Below are positions 1 through 9,648 of a stretch of DNA of 22,794 bases, in pieces. The DNA is from Dimargaris cristalligena. Its lineage: Eukaryota; Kickxellomycota; Dimargaritomycetes; Dimargaritales; Dimargaritaceae. Below the pieces are notes generated by a model. That model was not told where the DNA came from and made no database searches. It worked only from the letters and a program-made list of their open reading frames with translations. The stretch is taken from contig JANBQC010000462.1 in NCBI GenBank assembly GCA_027576995.1, positions 1 to 22,794 of the forward strand, written 5' to 3'. The number at the start of each line of letters is the position of its first letter. Positions within the stretch are counted from its first letter, which is position 1. The translations under genes and the position numbers were made by a program.

Positions 1-2
1 TT

Positions 3-874
3 GTTCGGGAAGACCTTTCGGCCTTCTTAACTGGGCAGCCTCTTGACCCGAAAACCCACTCGTACATAGCGTGGGCTTACCTCCTCTGGTCCCTGGCCCA
101 GTCCACTGACCCAGCCAGTATTTCCTTACCCCTATTAACCGCACCTCTGCCTGTAGAGCTTCCCGTCAATGACATGCCGATTACCAATGAGACCCGGGAG
201 CGCGCGGTAGCTTTAATTGACCATAGCGCCACCAACCACCTCATGGTCACGGTGGCTAAACAACTCAGGGCCACCCCGATTGAACTCGTCTTGACAACCT
301 TAGTCTGCGCCTACAGCCGCCATTTCGGAGTTTCCCAGATGGATTTGGCATATTTAGGCCATGGCCGCAAGGACCCCCTTGGCCGGTGTGACGTCTCTCG
401 AACAGTAGGATATTTGCTTGTCAGTTCCCGCTCGTTTTCCGGGATGCTCCTAATAGCAATTTGATAGGCACCTTGCGCGCGGTCCAAGCTACGCTTAACG
501 CAGGGGTTGATAATGGCTTCCTGTATACTGTAATCAAAAACCTACATGATTTGACCGATGATCAAAGCGAACTCAAAAAGAAGTTCGATATTAAGCCCCA
601 GTTTGGTTTCACCTATCTGGATGATATGTCCGTCCGCGATTTTTTCGCTCCCGATACTCTACTGACGGAACGACCAGCGATGCTCAACGACTTACGCACA
701 ATGAAGAGTCAAAACAAGTATCCGTATTTACTCGACTTTGGCGCTTGGAACACGGTAGGCGGGTTGGAAATCGTTACTAATCTCAATTCGAAGCAGTTCC
801 GAATGGAAACCATCAATGGTTTTACTTTACATTGGAGGGAATGTCTTCTGGAGTTGTCCCGTATTTCAGAGTAA
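3..874 (+). pseudogene. Non-ribosomal peptide synthetase, C-terminal part of an epimerization/condensation-type domain, frameshifted, 5' end outside window
   Basis: The frame is open from base 3, so the gene enters from the left edge. The protein carries the last motifs of an NRPS E/C-type domain in the usual order: a helix with TPIELVLTTL (near 276-305), LGHGRKD (354-374, resembling the E-domain EGHGRE motif), SRTVGY (399-413, resembling RTVGWF), a GVDNGF...VIKNL stretch (about 503-547) and FGFTYLDD (602-625, resembling the FNYLGQ motif). Such domains epimerize or condense peptidyl thioesters on the megasynthase. One base is missing near 413-416: upstream coding is in one frame and the continuation ACQFPLVF is in another. 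The frame then runs to TAA at 872-874 with no carrier or further domain after it, so this was the protein's C terminus. The break makes it a pseudogene unless it is a sequencing error. The upstream adenylation and carrier domains cannot be seen. Confidence 0.78.
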
Positions 875-1317
875 TTAACGGCCCAAGTCACTTGACCGTG
901 CTTTTGGCTGTTTGCCAAACACCAAGCGATTTCGTTTCGGGTGCCGAATGCAACACCCTAGTCTATACTGCTAATTCACAGGCATCAGTATCCCAGTGAC
1001 CATTGTTGAAATTAAAATCAATCAATCACCCTTCATTAGGACGTGCGTGGTCAATTTCCTGCCATTTTAGTGAATTGTTCTTGATATTATGTTTCCCCTG
1101 GCAGTTCACTAATGTAATGGATACATCCCCTGACCCCAAATGGTTCTTCTCCGCTGGTCTTATTCAATGTAGGCTGTCGATAAAATGGAGGAATATTATA
1201 TGGTGTTGATCAATGAAGTAAGGGGTGTATAGGAGAACCCTAAATGTGGCGAAGTGGGCCGGCATCAAATTAGCAATAGTAATTAAAGGCCAGTCTTTTA
1301 AATCCTCAATATATATA
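875..1317. other. Intergenic, no gene seen
   Basis: This AT-rich spacer follows the NRPS remnant and has no convincing coding potential in any frame. It ends in an AT-rich run (about 1309-1317) that forms the left flank of the first MITE. Confidence 0.5.
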
Positions 1318-1592
1318 TGGGTGAAATTCAAACCAGCTGTATAAGGGTTTACATAATACGTGCATGGGTGAATATGGCAGAAGTTCATCCAGGCTGTATA
1401 ACGAATAATCCATTTGACAAGGTAAATATTACTGGTCAAAAATTATTCTCCCACATATTATCCCATACACATATTGTGTAAAATCTTATACAGTTGGGTT
1501 GAAGTTCACCCATATGTAAGAATAGCTTTTAACCAGTAATATTGGTCTCATCCAATGGATTTTTGTTATACAGCCTGAATGAACTTCTCTCA
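1318..1592 (+). mobile_element. MITE copy 1 (outer element), interrupted by a second copy
   Basis: The outer element has its left end at 1318-1374 (starting TGGGTGAAATTC) and its right end at 1515-1592 (ending GAACTTCTCTCA). Together these give about 135 bp, close to the 138-139 bp of the intact copies at 4925 and 9014. Both ends are flanked by TA. The terminal inverted repeats share the core CTGTATAA / TTATACAG. It has no coding capacity, so it would need a transposase supplied elsewhere. TA flanks and short inverted repeats suit a Tc1/mariner-like MITE; that assignment is inference from the ends only. Confidence 0.8.
1375..1512 (-). mobile_element. MITE copy 2, inserted in reverse inside copy 1
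   Basis: Read on the minus strand, this 138-bp segment matches the same element from end to end, including TGGGTGAACTTC at its start, a central TGTATGGGATAAT stretch, AATGGATTATTCGTTATACA and the closing inverted repeat. It is flanked by TA at 1373-1374 and 1513-1514. Removing it and one TA rejoins the outer element at a position that is continuous in the other copies. It is therefore younger than copy 1. Confidence 0.8.
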
Positions 1593-2803
1593 TATATATG
1601 TCTGTGTGTGCTACTTTGGTGCTACGGTGGAGGTGCTGTAATATTCTAATATCTCACGCCACTTTTTTGAGGTAGGGGTCATTGAGTTAATTATTCAACA
1701 GAAAGAACGTTGACCACATAATTAACAAGGATTTTGCGGAGAGGGGGTCGTCTAGTAAGGAAAAAATGAGTGGATATAGCCAGGAGCTGTGCCAGTAATA
1801 TTATTGTACCTATTGATCCGAGTGTCATTTTCACTGATTGGGACACGCCTGGGCTGAGGAAGGATTGCCAATAATATTGGGGCGACATACATGTGAGTGA
1901 CTGCAGCGAATACCATCACCACCAGTAAATTAGAATATACAATAGTGCAGGGATCTCGGAGAATATTATAGTAATGCACGTGAAAAACATGAGTTTTTTA
2001 TGAGCAGCCTTCTATGTCGTGGACCGCAATTTGCCAATGCCTTGGATGGGATTTTTTTGAGCAAAATAAAGTAATTGGCTATGGCGTAGATTTACTACTA
2101 GTCAGTTAGGCTAACTACCACTGCACTGGTTCCCTTGCCATGGATTTCGTTTTGGATGGAATGTTCGTAACGCTGTGGTGAGTGGGCTGAGGTCGTTCGG
2201 GCGATTTCATAGGTGGAGGGGCTCGGAAGGTGGGGGGAGAAAAGAGAGGGGGACCGTGCCAAGCCTCGACAATCGAATGGGCTTGGCATTCATAACTTAA
2301 GGCAGTGGTGGTTGTAACTGTGGCGCGGGCTAGTCAGCCAATACGGAAACGGGGAGAAGGGAGTAAGAAGAAAAGAGTAGAGAGAAGAAGATGGTGGGGT
2401 AAAAATATATGCGCGGCTATAATAGTGGCATATACTCAACTTATGCACGGGTCCCCTATTCTCTCTTGTTCTTTCACCCCTGCGGCCTATTGTATTCTTT
2501 TGTTCCTTCGTGAATGTAATCGGCTCATCGTTTCCCTGTTTTCCGGTGGCCTTGTTGTGTGTAACACAGATACCACTATAGCTATAGCCCCTCTCCCGCC
2601 TGCAAATCACTCGTTGTATTTATCTCCCCTACTGCTGCAATTACCTGCGTCTGCTGTTTTCACCTTTCACGACTCCGCTCGGTTGATTCCTTCTCTCTTT
2701 TGTATTGCATTTTCCCTTCTATTCATCCCAAAGTATTTATTTCGACCCTTCGTATATTAATACCCACTTAACCAAACCCTCCAACAGCCCAGTCCTTCGC
2801 TCC
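1593..2803. other. Intergenic and upstream region of the CTL gene
   Basis: No gene with solid support lies here. On the minus strand a 45-codon ORF (1828 down to 1691) starts MTLGSIGTIILLAQLLAIS, which resembles a signal peptide or membrane anchor, but nothing else supports it. From about 2580 to 2803 the plus strand is pyrimidine-rich, as expected for a fungal promoter/leader of the CTL gene. A longer open frame from 2305 to 2760 has no ATG and is probably chance. Confidence 0.4.
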
Positions 2804-4528
2804 ATGGCTGACCCGTACCAACAGCCCAATCCCTACGGCCCCAACCCGGGTTACTACAACGGTCCCCCGAACCCCAACCCGTATGCTCCACCGCCCCAGA
2901 GCGGCTACGGGGGCTATCCTCCGCCCCAGAACTATGGTGCCGGCTCCGCCGACTCGGCCTACAATGCATCCCCCTACGTGGGCCAGCCCCCCATGGGCCC
3001 GGACCAGGCCTACCCACAGGCCCCTCCGTCGTACCAACCTCCCCCACCGATGCATTCCGGCGGCGCCCCCCCACCGATGCATTCCGGCGGCGCCCCCCCG
3101 CCCAAGGACGACTACGGCGAAGGTGCCCAAAAGTACAACCGCACCCCTGTCTTTCGGGATATCTGGGCCGCTGTCCTATTTTTAATTGTCTTCGCCTCCT
3201 TCGTGGTCTATAGTGTCCTGTCCATCCGTTCCCTCCCGAGTGGCACCTTTACCCGCCCGGGCAAGTACTCCGACAGCACCAACTTTTTCAGCCTGCCTAC
3301 CATTGTCTGTTTCCTCATTGTGGCTCTGACCGGCTTCGTCATTAGTCTCGTCTACCTCGGCCTCATGCAGGCCATCCCGAAAACGATGATTATCGTGTCC
3401 TACTGGGTCGGCGTCGTCCTTGGCTTTGCCATGGCCGGCTACTACTTTTACCGCCGGCTGTGGTGGGCCGCCATTCTGGCCACCATCTTCGCTATTATCA
3501 GTCTCGTGATGTGGTTCTACGCCCGGCACCGTATTCCGCTCGCTACGGTGCTCATGACCACCGTTATGCAGATTATGCGCAAGTTCCCCGCCACCATCTA
3601 CTTTGGCACCGTCTTCCTGGTCCTCAACGTGGCCTTTCTGATGTGGTGGTCCATTACCCTAACTTCCACCTTCTCGTACATGAAGCACTATGAGACTTGC
3701 CGCAACTACACCAACAGTGCCGGTCGACCCGACGTGTCCTGTTCCAATGGCCGTCTCATTGGTGTCATCGTGTACCTCTGCTTCGTCTGGTACTGGGTCA
3801 CCCAGGTCATCTTCAATGTGCTCCACACGACCATCGCCGGCCTTTATGCCACCTTTTACTTCTTCGAAGGTTCCCCCATGGGTTACCCCACGGCCAACCC
3901 CACCGTGTCCGCCTTCAAACGGGCCACCACCAACTCCTTTGGTAGTGTGTGCTTCGGTTCGCTCCTGGTCGCGCTTTTCCAGACCATCCGCGCCATCCTG
4001 CAGACGCTGCTTAATGCCGGCAGCGATGACGCCATCGGGGCCTTTATCGCTTGTTGCGTGGGCTGCATTTTGGGCATGATTCAGAGCCTGCTCGAATTCT
4101 TCAACAAGTACGCCTATATCGAAGTAGCCATGTACGGTAAACCCTTCATTCCAGCGGCCAAGGATACCTGGAACCTCATTAAGAACCGGGGTATCGACAC
4201 CCTCATCAACGACGACCTGGTGGGCAATGTCATTGGTCTCGGTGGTCTGGTCGTGGGTGGCGTCTGTGCCATGGTGGGCTACGGCTACATTTCGGTGGTT
4301 AAGCCGACCTTCAACGCCTCGGGTACTTTCACCCCCGTGGTGATTTTGGTGTCGTTTTTCATCGGCATGTCCTTGTTCTACCTGGCCGGGCAGGTGATCG
4401 ATTCCGGTAATTCCACCACCTTTGTGTGTTTGGCTGAGGACCCCCAGGCGATGCAGCGTTCGAAACCAGATCTCTTTGAGCGGGTGCGGGCGGCCTACCC
4501 CCAGGTGGTGGCTGGTATTCATACCTAA
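2804..4528 (+). CDS. PNS1: Choline transporter-like (CTL/SLC44) family membrane protein, Pns1-like
   Basis: This is a 574-residue intronless protein of the CTL/SLC44 family, whose fungal members are called Pns1 and sit in the plasma membrane. Animal CTLs carry choline; the yeast protein's substrate is not settled. Residues 1-115 are a cytosolic Pro/Tyr/Gly-rich tail. About ten hydrophobic segments follow (roughly 120-142, 164-187, 195-215, 219-239, 264-290, 317-340, 380-400, 410-432, 472-497, 510-530). Family signatures visible are NPTVSAFKRATTNSFGS (about 365-381), the FFNKYAYIEVAMYGKPF stretch (about 432-448) and the C-terminal FVCLAEDP (540-547). A frame-compatible ATG at 2705 would add 33 residues; I chose 2804 because MADPYQQPNPYG begins the tail typical of the family and the sequence before it reads as a pyrimidine-rich leader. 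Length is close to yeast Pns1 (539). Confidence 0.92.
   Translation: MADPYQQPNPYGPNPGYYNGPPNPNPYAPPPQSGYGGYPPPQNYGAGSADSAYNASPYVGQPPMGPDQAYPQAPPSYQPPPPMHSGGAPPPMHSGGAPPPKDDYGEGAQKYNRTPVFRDIWAAVLFLIVFASFVVYSVLSIRSLPSGTFTRPGKYSDSTNFFSLPTIVCFLIVALTGFVISLVYLGLMQAIPKTMIIVSYWVGVVLGFAMAGYYFYRRLWWAAILATIFAIISLVMWFYARHRIPLATVLMTTVMQIMRKFPATIYFGTVFLVLNVAFLMWWSITLTSTFSYMKHYETCRNYTNSAGRPDVSCSNGRLIGVIVYLCFVWYWVTQVIFNVLHTTIAGLYATFYFFEGSPMGYPTANPTVSAFKRATTNSFGSVCFGSLLVALFQTIRAILQTLLNAGSDDAIGAFIACCVGCILGMIQSLLEFFNKYAYIEVAMYGKPFIPAAKDTWNLIKNRGIDTLINDDLVGNVIGLGGLVVGGVCAMVGYGYISVVKPTFNASGTFTPVVILVSFFIGMSLFYLAGQVIDSGNSTTFVCLAEDPQAMQRSKPDLFERVRAAYPQVVAGIHT
3050..3103 (+). repeat. 27-bp tandem duplication in the CTL N-terminal tail
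   Basis: Two almost identical 27-bp units (3050-3076 and 3077-3103) encode MHSGGAPPP twice, residues 83-91 and 92-100 of the CTL protein. They lie in the disordered proline-rich tail and keep the frame, so copy number could vary without breaking the protein. Confidence 0.9.
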
Positions 4529-4924
4529 CTTTACCACAACTCTTATATGGAAGACCCCATCCCTTCCTTTTTTTAATACACTCATTACCACCATACCACC
4601 ATCGCTTTCGGGTGGACTGTATAGGCTTTCTCTCGCTCTCTTTATGCCTACTTTATCCAGTTGGGGGTTTTTTTTTTCAAACTCTACATATAGCTCGATT
4701 TTTCATATTTTAGCCTGAAACAACGGTAAATTTTGTATATTGGATATAAATGATTAATTTCCTTATTCAACCGTTCTGGTTATTTCCAATGTCCCCGCTA
4801 TTATTTAGCGGGTCATTTTGGGGAGTGCGTAGACAATGCTGTATTTATAAGAGAAGAAAAACCGCCAGTATAAATTTAATGGAAAGTACCTGGTGTGATG
4901 TACGCGGATGGTTGTGGTATAATA

Positions 4925-5063
4925 TGGGTGAAGTTCAGCTTGGCTGTATAAGGGTTTAACTGATATGCGTATGGGAAACTCGGTGGGATGTTTATTTTCA
5001 ACCAAGTAGTATTTGCCTCATCAAATGGATTTTTCGTTATACAGCCTGGTTGAACTACTCCCA
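4925..5063 (+). mobile_element. MITE copy 3, intact, 139 bp
   Basis: The element runs from TGGGTGAAGTTC to GAACTACTCCCA and is flanked by TA on both sides. Its 27-bp terminal inverted repeats (4925-4951 and 5037-5063) pair at 22 of 27 positions, with a fully matched GGCTGTATAA core. The interior shares GGGTTTA, ATGGG and CAAGTAGTATTTGCCTCATC-like blocks with the other copies. It lies about 400 bp beyond the CTL stop codon and has no coding capacity. Confidence 0.85.
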
Positions 5064-5936
5064 TATTGATGGGTGCAAACATGTCCATTCAAAATAAGGA
5101 ATTGCGATTAAGGTAAAGGATGAGATTTACCATCACACACACATGTAGCACACCACTCTATTGTGACTCTCCCCCCCACACTCTAATTTTAGGCGAATAA
5201 GTGGTTGTAGAGGCACATTAGATTTAATGTAAATGAACGCGTTTTTTAAGGTTTTATCAACTATTGCAAATGGCAACTTTATGGAATATACAATACCACC
5301 TACCTGGGGGTTATGGAATTTCGACCGTTTAGCCAATATAGAAGCCACCATTACCGTGTAGAAGGTGCCAGTGGAGCGATGGGCAAGGTAGCAGCGAGAA
5401 CCCAAGCTGATCCATTCTTTATGATACATTGGTAAGGGGGGGGTGGGGTACTTCTTCGACGATGTTACTAAATTCCACGGCGGATGCCTCCCCTTCCCTC
5501 CCTCGTTCCCCAATACCCTTCTACTATATTACCTATCAGTAGGTGAATTGGGTCTGAAAGAGGCTGCTGGCCTATCTCGGTAGAGCGACGAGATAATACC
5601 GTGTTGTAACACCTTCACCACATACCCTCGCACTTGCATGCATACTTGTTTACAGCCTTAAATCTAGGCGCCATGGAAGGGTTAGTTAGAGGGTGGTGGT
5701 GTGGTCCAACCGCATTTATTGGAATAAGTATCATTTATAATCAAGGGCTTGAAACAATATAAATAACTATACCAAAAATGGTTATATAATGTGACAGAGG
5801 GAGGGTTGTGAATGTTGATGGGGGTGGTGGAAGTTGACTGATTGGAATATACAACCAGCGACTTAATTGAATGTGGATAATGCCGAATGTCAAATGTCCC
5901 TGCCATGATGATTCCCGGTGACTTCAGAAATGTGAC
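5064..5936. other. Intergenic, no gene seen
   Basis: No supported gene. The longest open frame here (minus strand, 5513-5133) has no ATG start and an unconvincing composition. A minus-strand AATAAA (5720-5715) lies about 215 bases beyond the stop of the 5937-6140 gene and could serve as its poly(A) signal. Confidence 0.4.
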
Positions 5937-6140
5937 TTAGCGGGGTTTATTTGACTTGCGAAGGCCAGGCAGGAATACATCACCCATCTTTCGGTACGTA
6001 TATATCGCAGCTTTCTCGTACATCTTTTTAGGCGTATGCTCTTTCATGAACTTGGTTACTTTAGGAAATATAGGCGTTGCCACAGTGGTGTGCAAACTTA
6101 TGATAATAAGCAGAATGGGAACGGTCATATAATACCTCAT
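5937..6140 (-). CDS. Small cationic secreted protein, unknown family
   Basis: A 67-residue ORF starts at ATG (6140). Residues 1-22 form a hydrophobic signal peptide (VPILLIIISLHTTVAT), with likely cleavage after VA. The mature part of about 45 residues is rich in Lys/Arg (FPKVTKFMKEHTPKKMYEK...) and ends in a basic tail, with no cysteine. A TATA box on the same strand lies 83-88 bases upstream of the ATG, followed by a pyrimidine-rich leader, which supports real expression. I do not recognise the family. It could be a secreted effector or antimicrobial-like peptide, but only the secretion signal and charge are seen. Confidence 0.5.
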   Translation of the reverse strand: MRYYMTVPILLIIISLHTTVATPIFPKVTKFMKEHTPKKMYEKAAIYTYRKMGDVFLPGLRKSNKPR

Positions 6141-6222
6141 CGTACTAATATGCGACGGCTGTCAATGATGTCGGGGAAGAAAAGCGGCGGTTAGCACTTC
6201 GGAAAAAGAAAGGCTAGAAAGG

Positions 6223-6228
6223 TTTATA
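6223..6228 (-). promoter_or_regulatory. TATA box (TATAAA) of the small secreted protein gene
   Basis: Read on the minus strand the site is GGTATAAACC, about 85 bases upstream of the ATG at 6140, followed by a pyrimidine-rich stretch. Confidence 0.45.
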
Positions 6229-8362
6229 CCGATAAAGAAAACGTGGTGGATACACTGGCAGAAGGCAATGTGGGAAATACACAGAGATATAATAATGGTA
6301 AAATGTGAGATATATAGATAAGACGTGGGTGAAAAAGATAGTAACTGCGAGGTTGCACTAATATAGTGGGGATGGAGCGGCCAGTAACTGCATTTTATAG
6401 GGTTTTTAAATATGTAGATGCTCGGTCGTTTGGGCGAGGGAAAATGCGACCAAAAAAGATTACAGGTTAATTGTGAGTGTGTCATGTAAGGGTCGGGGGT
6501 TTTTTATAGTAGGTTTTATGAAACTATCTCTCTCCTTCTCTCTCCTAGTTAATCAACCCACGTTTCAAAACGATGCAGCTGAGTGCGCAGAGCGAGGTAT
6601 ACTTTGATGTGCACCAGTCGTTCATTGTCTACTTCTGATTATTCTGAAAGAAGAAAATGGACAACAAAGGCACATCAGCATATGAGACTCGTATCAGCAT
6701 TTGACTTAGTGTAGTACAGAAGAGGGGGAGGAGAAGAACGGGTGGAATGTCGCAACCTACCCTGAGTCCATGAAGGCGTATAAGTGTTAGCAGATCTGGT
6801 TGGGGCCTCTCTTCTCCCGCCCAAGTTGACTGACCCGCACTCCCTATGGGTTGTATAGAGAGGATGGCCAGCGGACCACCATCTCTCGTCTTCGCCTATC
6901 TATACCCACTTCCCCTTTGTCCGACCCATACCCCGCTAGACTGAGAGAGGGGGGGGAAGATACACCTACAAGCGCGTAATGGATGTGGCCCACCATAGCA
7001 ACTCTACAATTGGGGATACCAGTAGGTTGGGGGGGATGAGGGATGCTTTGATACGTTCGGAAGAGGGGGTGGGTGGGTAATACACTCCATTTTGGGAGGG
7101 GCAACTTGATGCCCACCTTCCTCCAAAATAGGTCGTCCAGTCAAGTTGACCAATATACAACAGTGGATGAGACCATATGGAGCACGTCGAATCCAATGCA
7201 AGTACCGCGAGGACTTAGCCGGAGACGACTCCCAGGCTGGTTTTTGTAGGTGGTAGGGGATAGAGTATATCTCATAAGTACAGGTCAGGTTCAATAGAGT
7301 ACAGTCCACATGACGAACCTCACACCAGATTGAATACCCAAACTCCGTTGGAGGGATTCTTGGGGGCTGGGCAAAGCGACTTACGTATTATTTTTTCAAT
7401 GGTTTCGGAATACATTTATATAATATGAGCAATAAGTCGACCTACGGCCTTGACCTAAGGGTTGTGGGGTCCTTTGGTTTGCCGCCTTTCTCATCGGGTT
7501 AGGTAGACCACCGAGTTGTGCTACACAGCTACTCCACAGCTTCCCAATGCGTAAAAATCAACCACATGTAACGGATCAGGGAGCGGCTCGGCTCTACTCG
7601 GCTGTATCATAGTAAGGGGGTCTCAAACTCGTTCTCCAACCCTAGACAAGCCTCTGCTGCAACTCTCGCACCGAGGCCGTGTCGTCCATTCACTTGACAT
7701 CAAAAATAAATAAAAGAGAGGGGGGGAAGTGCGCCTTGATTTCCCTAGACTCGAACCACACCACACCCCATGGCGCACCTACTTTCAATATTTTTTTTGG
7801 AGTGGGAACGTTGGACGGGTGTGACCAGCGTGGGTCTACAGAGGGAGTTGGCTCTATGTAGTACGGTCATGTATTCCGCGGTAGAGGACCTAAACAGGCT
7901 GCGGTGAAGCCAAGGATTATAGACAGCACAATGTATGAATGGGATAAAATCTGCACCAAAATTGAATTAACCCCGCGTCTTTAAAACGATCAGCCGACCG
8001 GGTATGGTGTGTCGCCTAGTGGCATTGGTCTACTGGAATGAACATGATGGTGGAGGTAGTTGGGGGTGTAATACAGAGCCTGAATAGTATCATAATCGCC
8101 CAGAATGGGACGACTTACGAGCCTTTCTATATACTACCGCAGTTTCGTTCGGTTATTATTGTTGAGTACCGTATATGGCATGAGTACTTCGTGCCGTTCG
8201 GATCAATGGTCAGATAGGAAAATCGTACGTTAGGGCCATATGGTACTACCCATCAGTCATGGGAAATGGCTGCGCTACACAGTGCTCTACAACCAGTCCA
8301 GTTCTTATTACAGTCGACTTCGAGCTCTTGGTATGGTAGTCCACCCCTCATTAAAATATGTC
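6229..8362. other. Gene-poor spacer
   Basis: About 2.1 kb without a supported gene. At 6518 a short ORF begins MKLSLSFSLLVNQ, like the start of a signal peptide, but stops after 29 codons; it may be a remnant. Three overlapping minus-strand frames are open between 6844 and 7309, but none reads like a protein. I see no RNA gene. Confidence 0.35.

Positions 8363-8422
<60 letters not shown>
8363..8422. repeat. (AAT)n trinucleotide microsatellite, about 20 units
   Basis: An uninterrupted 60-base run of ATA/AAT triplets. It lies about 105 bases upstream of the TATA box of the small secreted-protein gene at 8667. Its length is likely to differ between isolates. Confidence 0.97.
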
Positions 8423-8526
8423 GAAAGTGGCTCAATTATGAACGGTCCACGAGGTTCCCTACTCTCCCGCGTTGTACATAGATTAGCCATCCACCGTCTA
8501 TTCCCCCGGCCGCCCACTCCTATCAT

Positions 8527-8534
8527 TATAAAAA
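8527..8534 (+). promoter_or_regulatory. TATA box (TATAAAAA) for the 8667 gene
   Basis: TATAAAAA begins 140 bases upstream of the ATG at 8667 and is followed by a C/T-rich leader. The spacing is like that of the TATA boxes at 12742 and 21617. Confidence 0.5.
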
Positions 8535-8666
8535 GCCCCACTCAGCCCCATCATACGTTACCCACCGATATATTCGACCATCGAGTTTTGATAGCATTCC
8601 CAATTGGAGACCACTCTTCCCCAATTAGTCGCCGCCCCCTCCCCCTTCCAAGCCGTCTCGATAACA

Positions 8667-8834
8667 ATGAACCAACAATCCCTTCTGAGCATCCGCTGGA
8701 TCCTGGCCATGGTACTACTGACCTTCGGTATCGCCCAAGCCGCATCGGTACCCCCTTATTCCGCCATGGCGAATGGTAAAAATGATCCCATCAAGAAACC
8801 GCAGACCGAGCCTACGAGACCCAAGCCTACCTAA
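8667..8834 (+). CDS. Very small secreted protein, unknown family
   Basis: A 55-residue protein. Residues 1-25 are a clear signal peptide (MNQQSLLSIRW then ILAMVLLTFGIAQA), with likely cleavage after AQA. The mature peptide of about 30 residues is Pro/Lys/Thr-rich, ending QTEPTRPKPT, with no cysteine. An upstream in-frame non-ATG start would add 21 residues but breaks the signal-peptide logic, so I start at ATG 8667. The TATA box at 8527 and the C/T-rich leader between support a real promoter. The gene's function is unknown. Confidence 0.5.
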   Translation: MNQQSLLSIRWILAMVLLTFGIAQAASVPPYSAMANGKNDPIKKPQTEPTRPKPT

Positions 8835-9013
8835 CTTAGTTGACCTCTATGAATGTCCCCCCGGCACTCGGTCTAGGCGGTCATTAGCCACATAGCTTAC
8901 ACCGAACCCGTTCGGCGTAGTTCCATAAAAACCTACCTATTATTATTCAAGTTGCCTTGTTTACTGTCCATTCGGGCTAACACAATTAGGCTACTATGGG
9001 GACTTTTTACATA

Positions 9014-9151
9014 TGGGTGAAATTCGGCCCAGCTGTATAAGGTTTTACATGGTAAGTGTATGGGATAATATATGGAAGATTTATTTTTAACCAGTAGTAT
9101 TTGCTTCATCTAACGGATTTTTCGTTATACAGCTCGGTTGAACCTTTCCCA
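9014..9151 (+). mobile_element. MITE copy 4, intact, 138 bp
   Basis: The element runs from TGGGTGAAATTC to GAACCTTTCCCA, flanked by TA at both ends. It has the family's CAGCTGTATAA left core, the interior AACCAGTAGTATTTGCTTC and the GGATTTTTCGTTATACAG right block. It lies about 180 bp beyond the stop codon of the 8667 gene. Confidence 0.85.
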
Positions 9152-9480
9152 TATCTATATATATTAGGATGATAAACCCACGTTCGCCATTGTATTCAAG
9201 ATGTCATGCATGAAGGACTGTCTAGAGCCTTGTGCGATCCATTCTTGCTTAAAAGTACCTTGTCACGGCGCATGATCAATGGATAATAAATTAGTCTGCC
9301 GTCTATACTGAAAATGCAATGGACTTCTAATCAATTTCTAAAGATACCGACCCACCCTTTAATAACAAAGATCACAGTGCATAGCCAGGGCTCACTTCCA
9401 GGGATAGGCATTAGTCGGTGTGGGGTAGTGGCGCTATATCTAATTCGTGTCTCTGTGCTTTAATAACTTAATCTACTTCA
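9152..9480. other. Intergenic, no gene seen
   Basis: No supported gene. A 24-codon ATG ORF at 9201-9275 (+) contains five cysteines (spacing C-X3-C-X3-C-X4-C-X4-C) but has no signal peptide, and may be chance. Confidence 0.35.
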
Positions 9481-9648
9481 TCAACTGCATGGTGATTTTT
9501 GGGCTTTCTTAAGGTTTTCGGCGTGGGATTTGGCCTTTTTGGATTTGAATTTGGATCCGACAAGGCCTTGACCGGATGTCGACGTTATCAACAGCAGGGT
9601 AGTACTACTATATACTGAAAGCAGGGATGATCCCCTATGCCCCAGGTA
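9481..9648 (-). pseudogene. Possible remnant of a small secreted, lysine-rich protein (no start codon)
   Basis: A 55-codon open frame on the minus strand has a hydrophobic stretch (SSTTLLLITSTSG) followed by a strongly basic tail (GSKFKSKKAKSHAENLKKAQ) ending at TGA. That layout is like the secreted proteins at 5937 and 21787. No ATG occurs in frame; TAA precedes it. A TATA-like TTATAAAT lies about 90 bases further upstream on the same strand. Either the start is lost, a first exon is missed, or the resemblance is chance. Confidence 0.22.

Noticed and set aside
2305..2760. 151-codon frame upstream of the CTL gene
   Set aside because: It has no ATG start, overlaps the pyrimidine-rich promoter/leader and has unlikely composition.
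3182..4594. Long minus-strand frames opposite the CTL gene
   Set aside because: They are shadows of the GC-rich coding strand, with no family resemblance.
5560..5620. tRNA-like string (TCGGTAGAGCGACGAG)
   Set aside because: No acceptor stem, anticodon arm or T-loop can be placed around it.
6844..7309. Three overlapping minus-strand ORFs
   Set aside because: All three frames are open in a low-stop region and none has protein-like composition or promoter support.
8240..8779. 179-codon frame running through the AAT repeat
   Set aside because: Openness is largely due to the repeat, and it overlaps the promoter of the 8667 gene.
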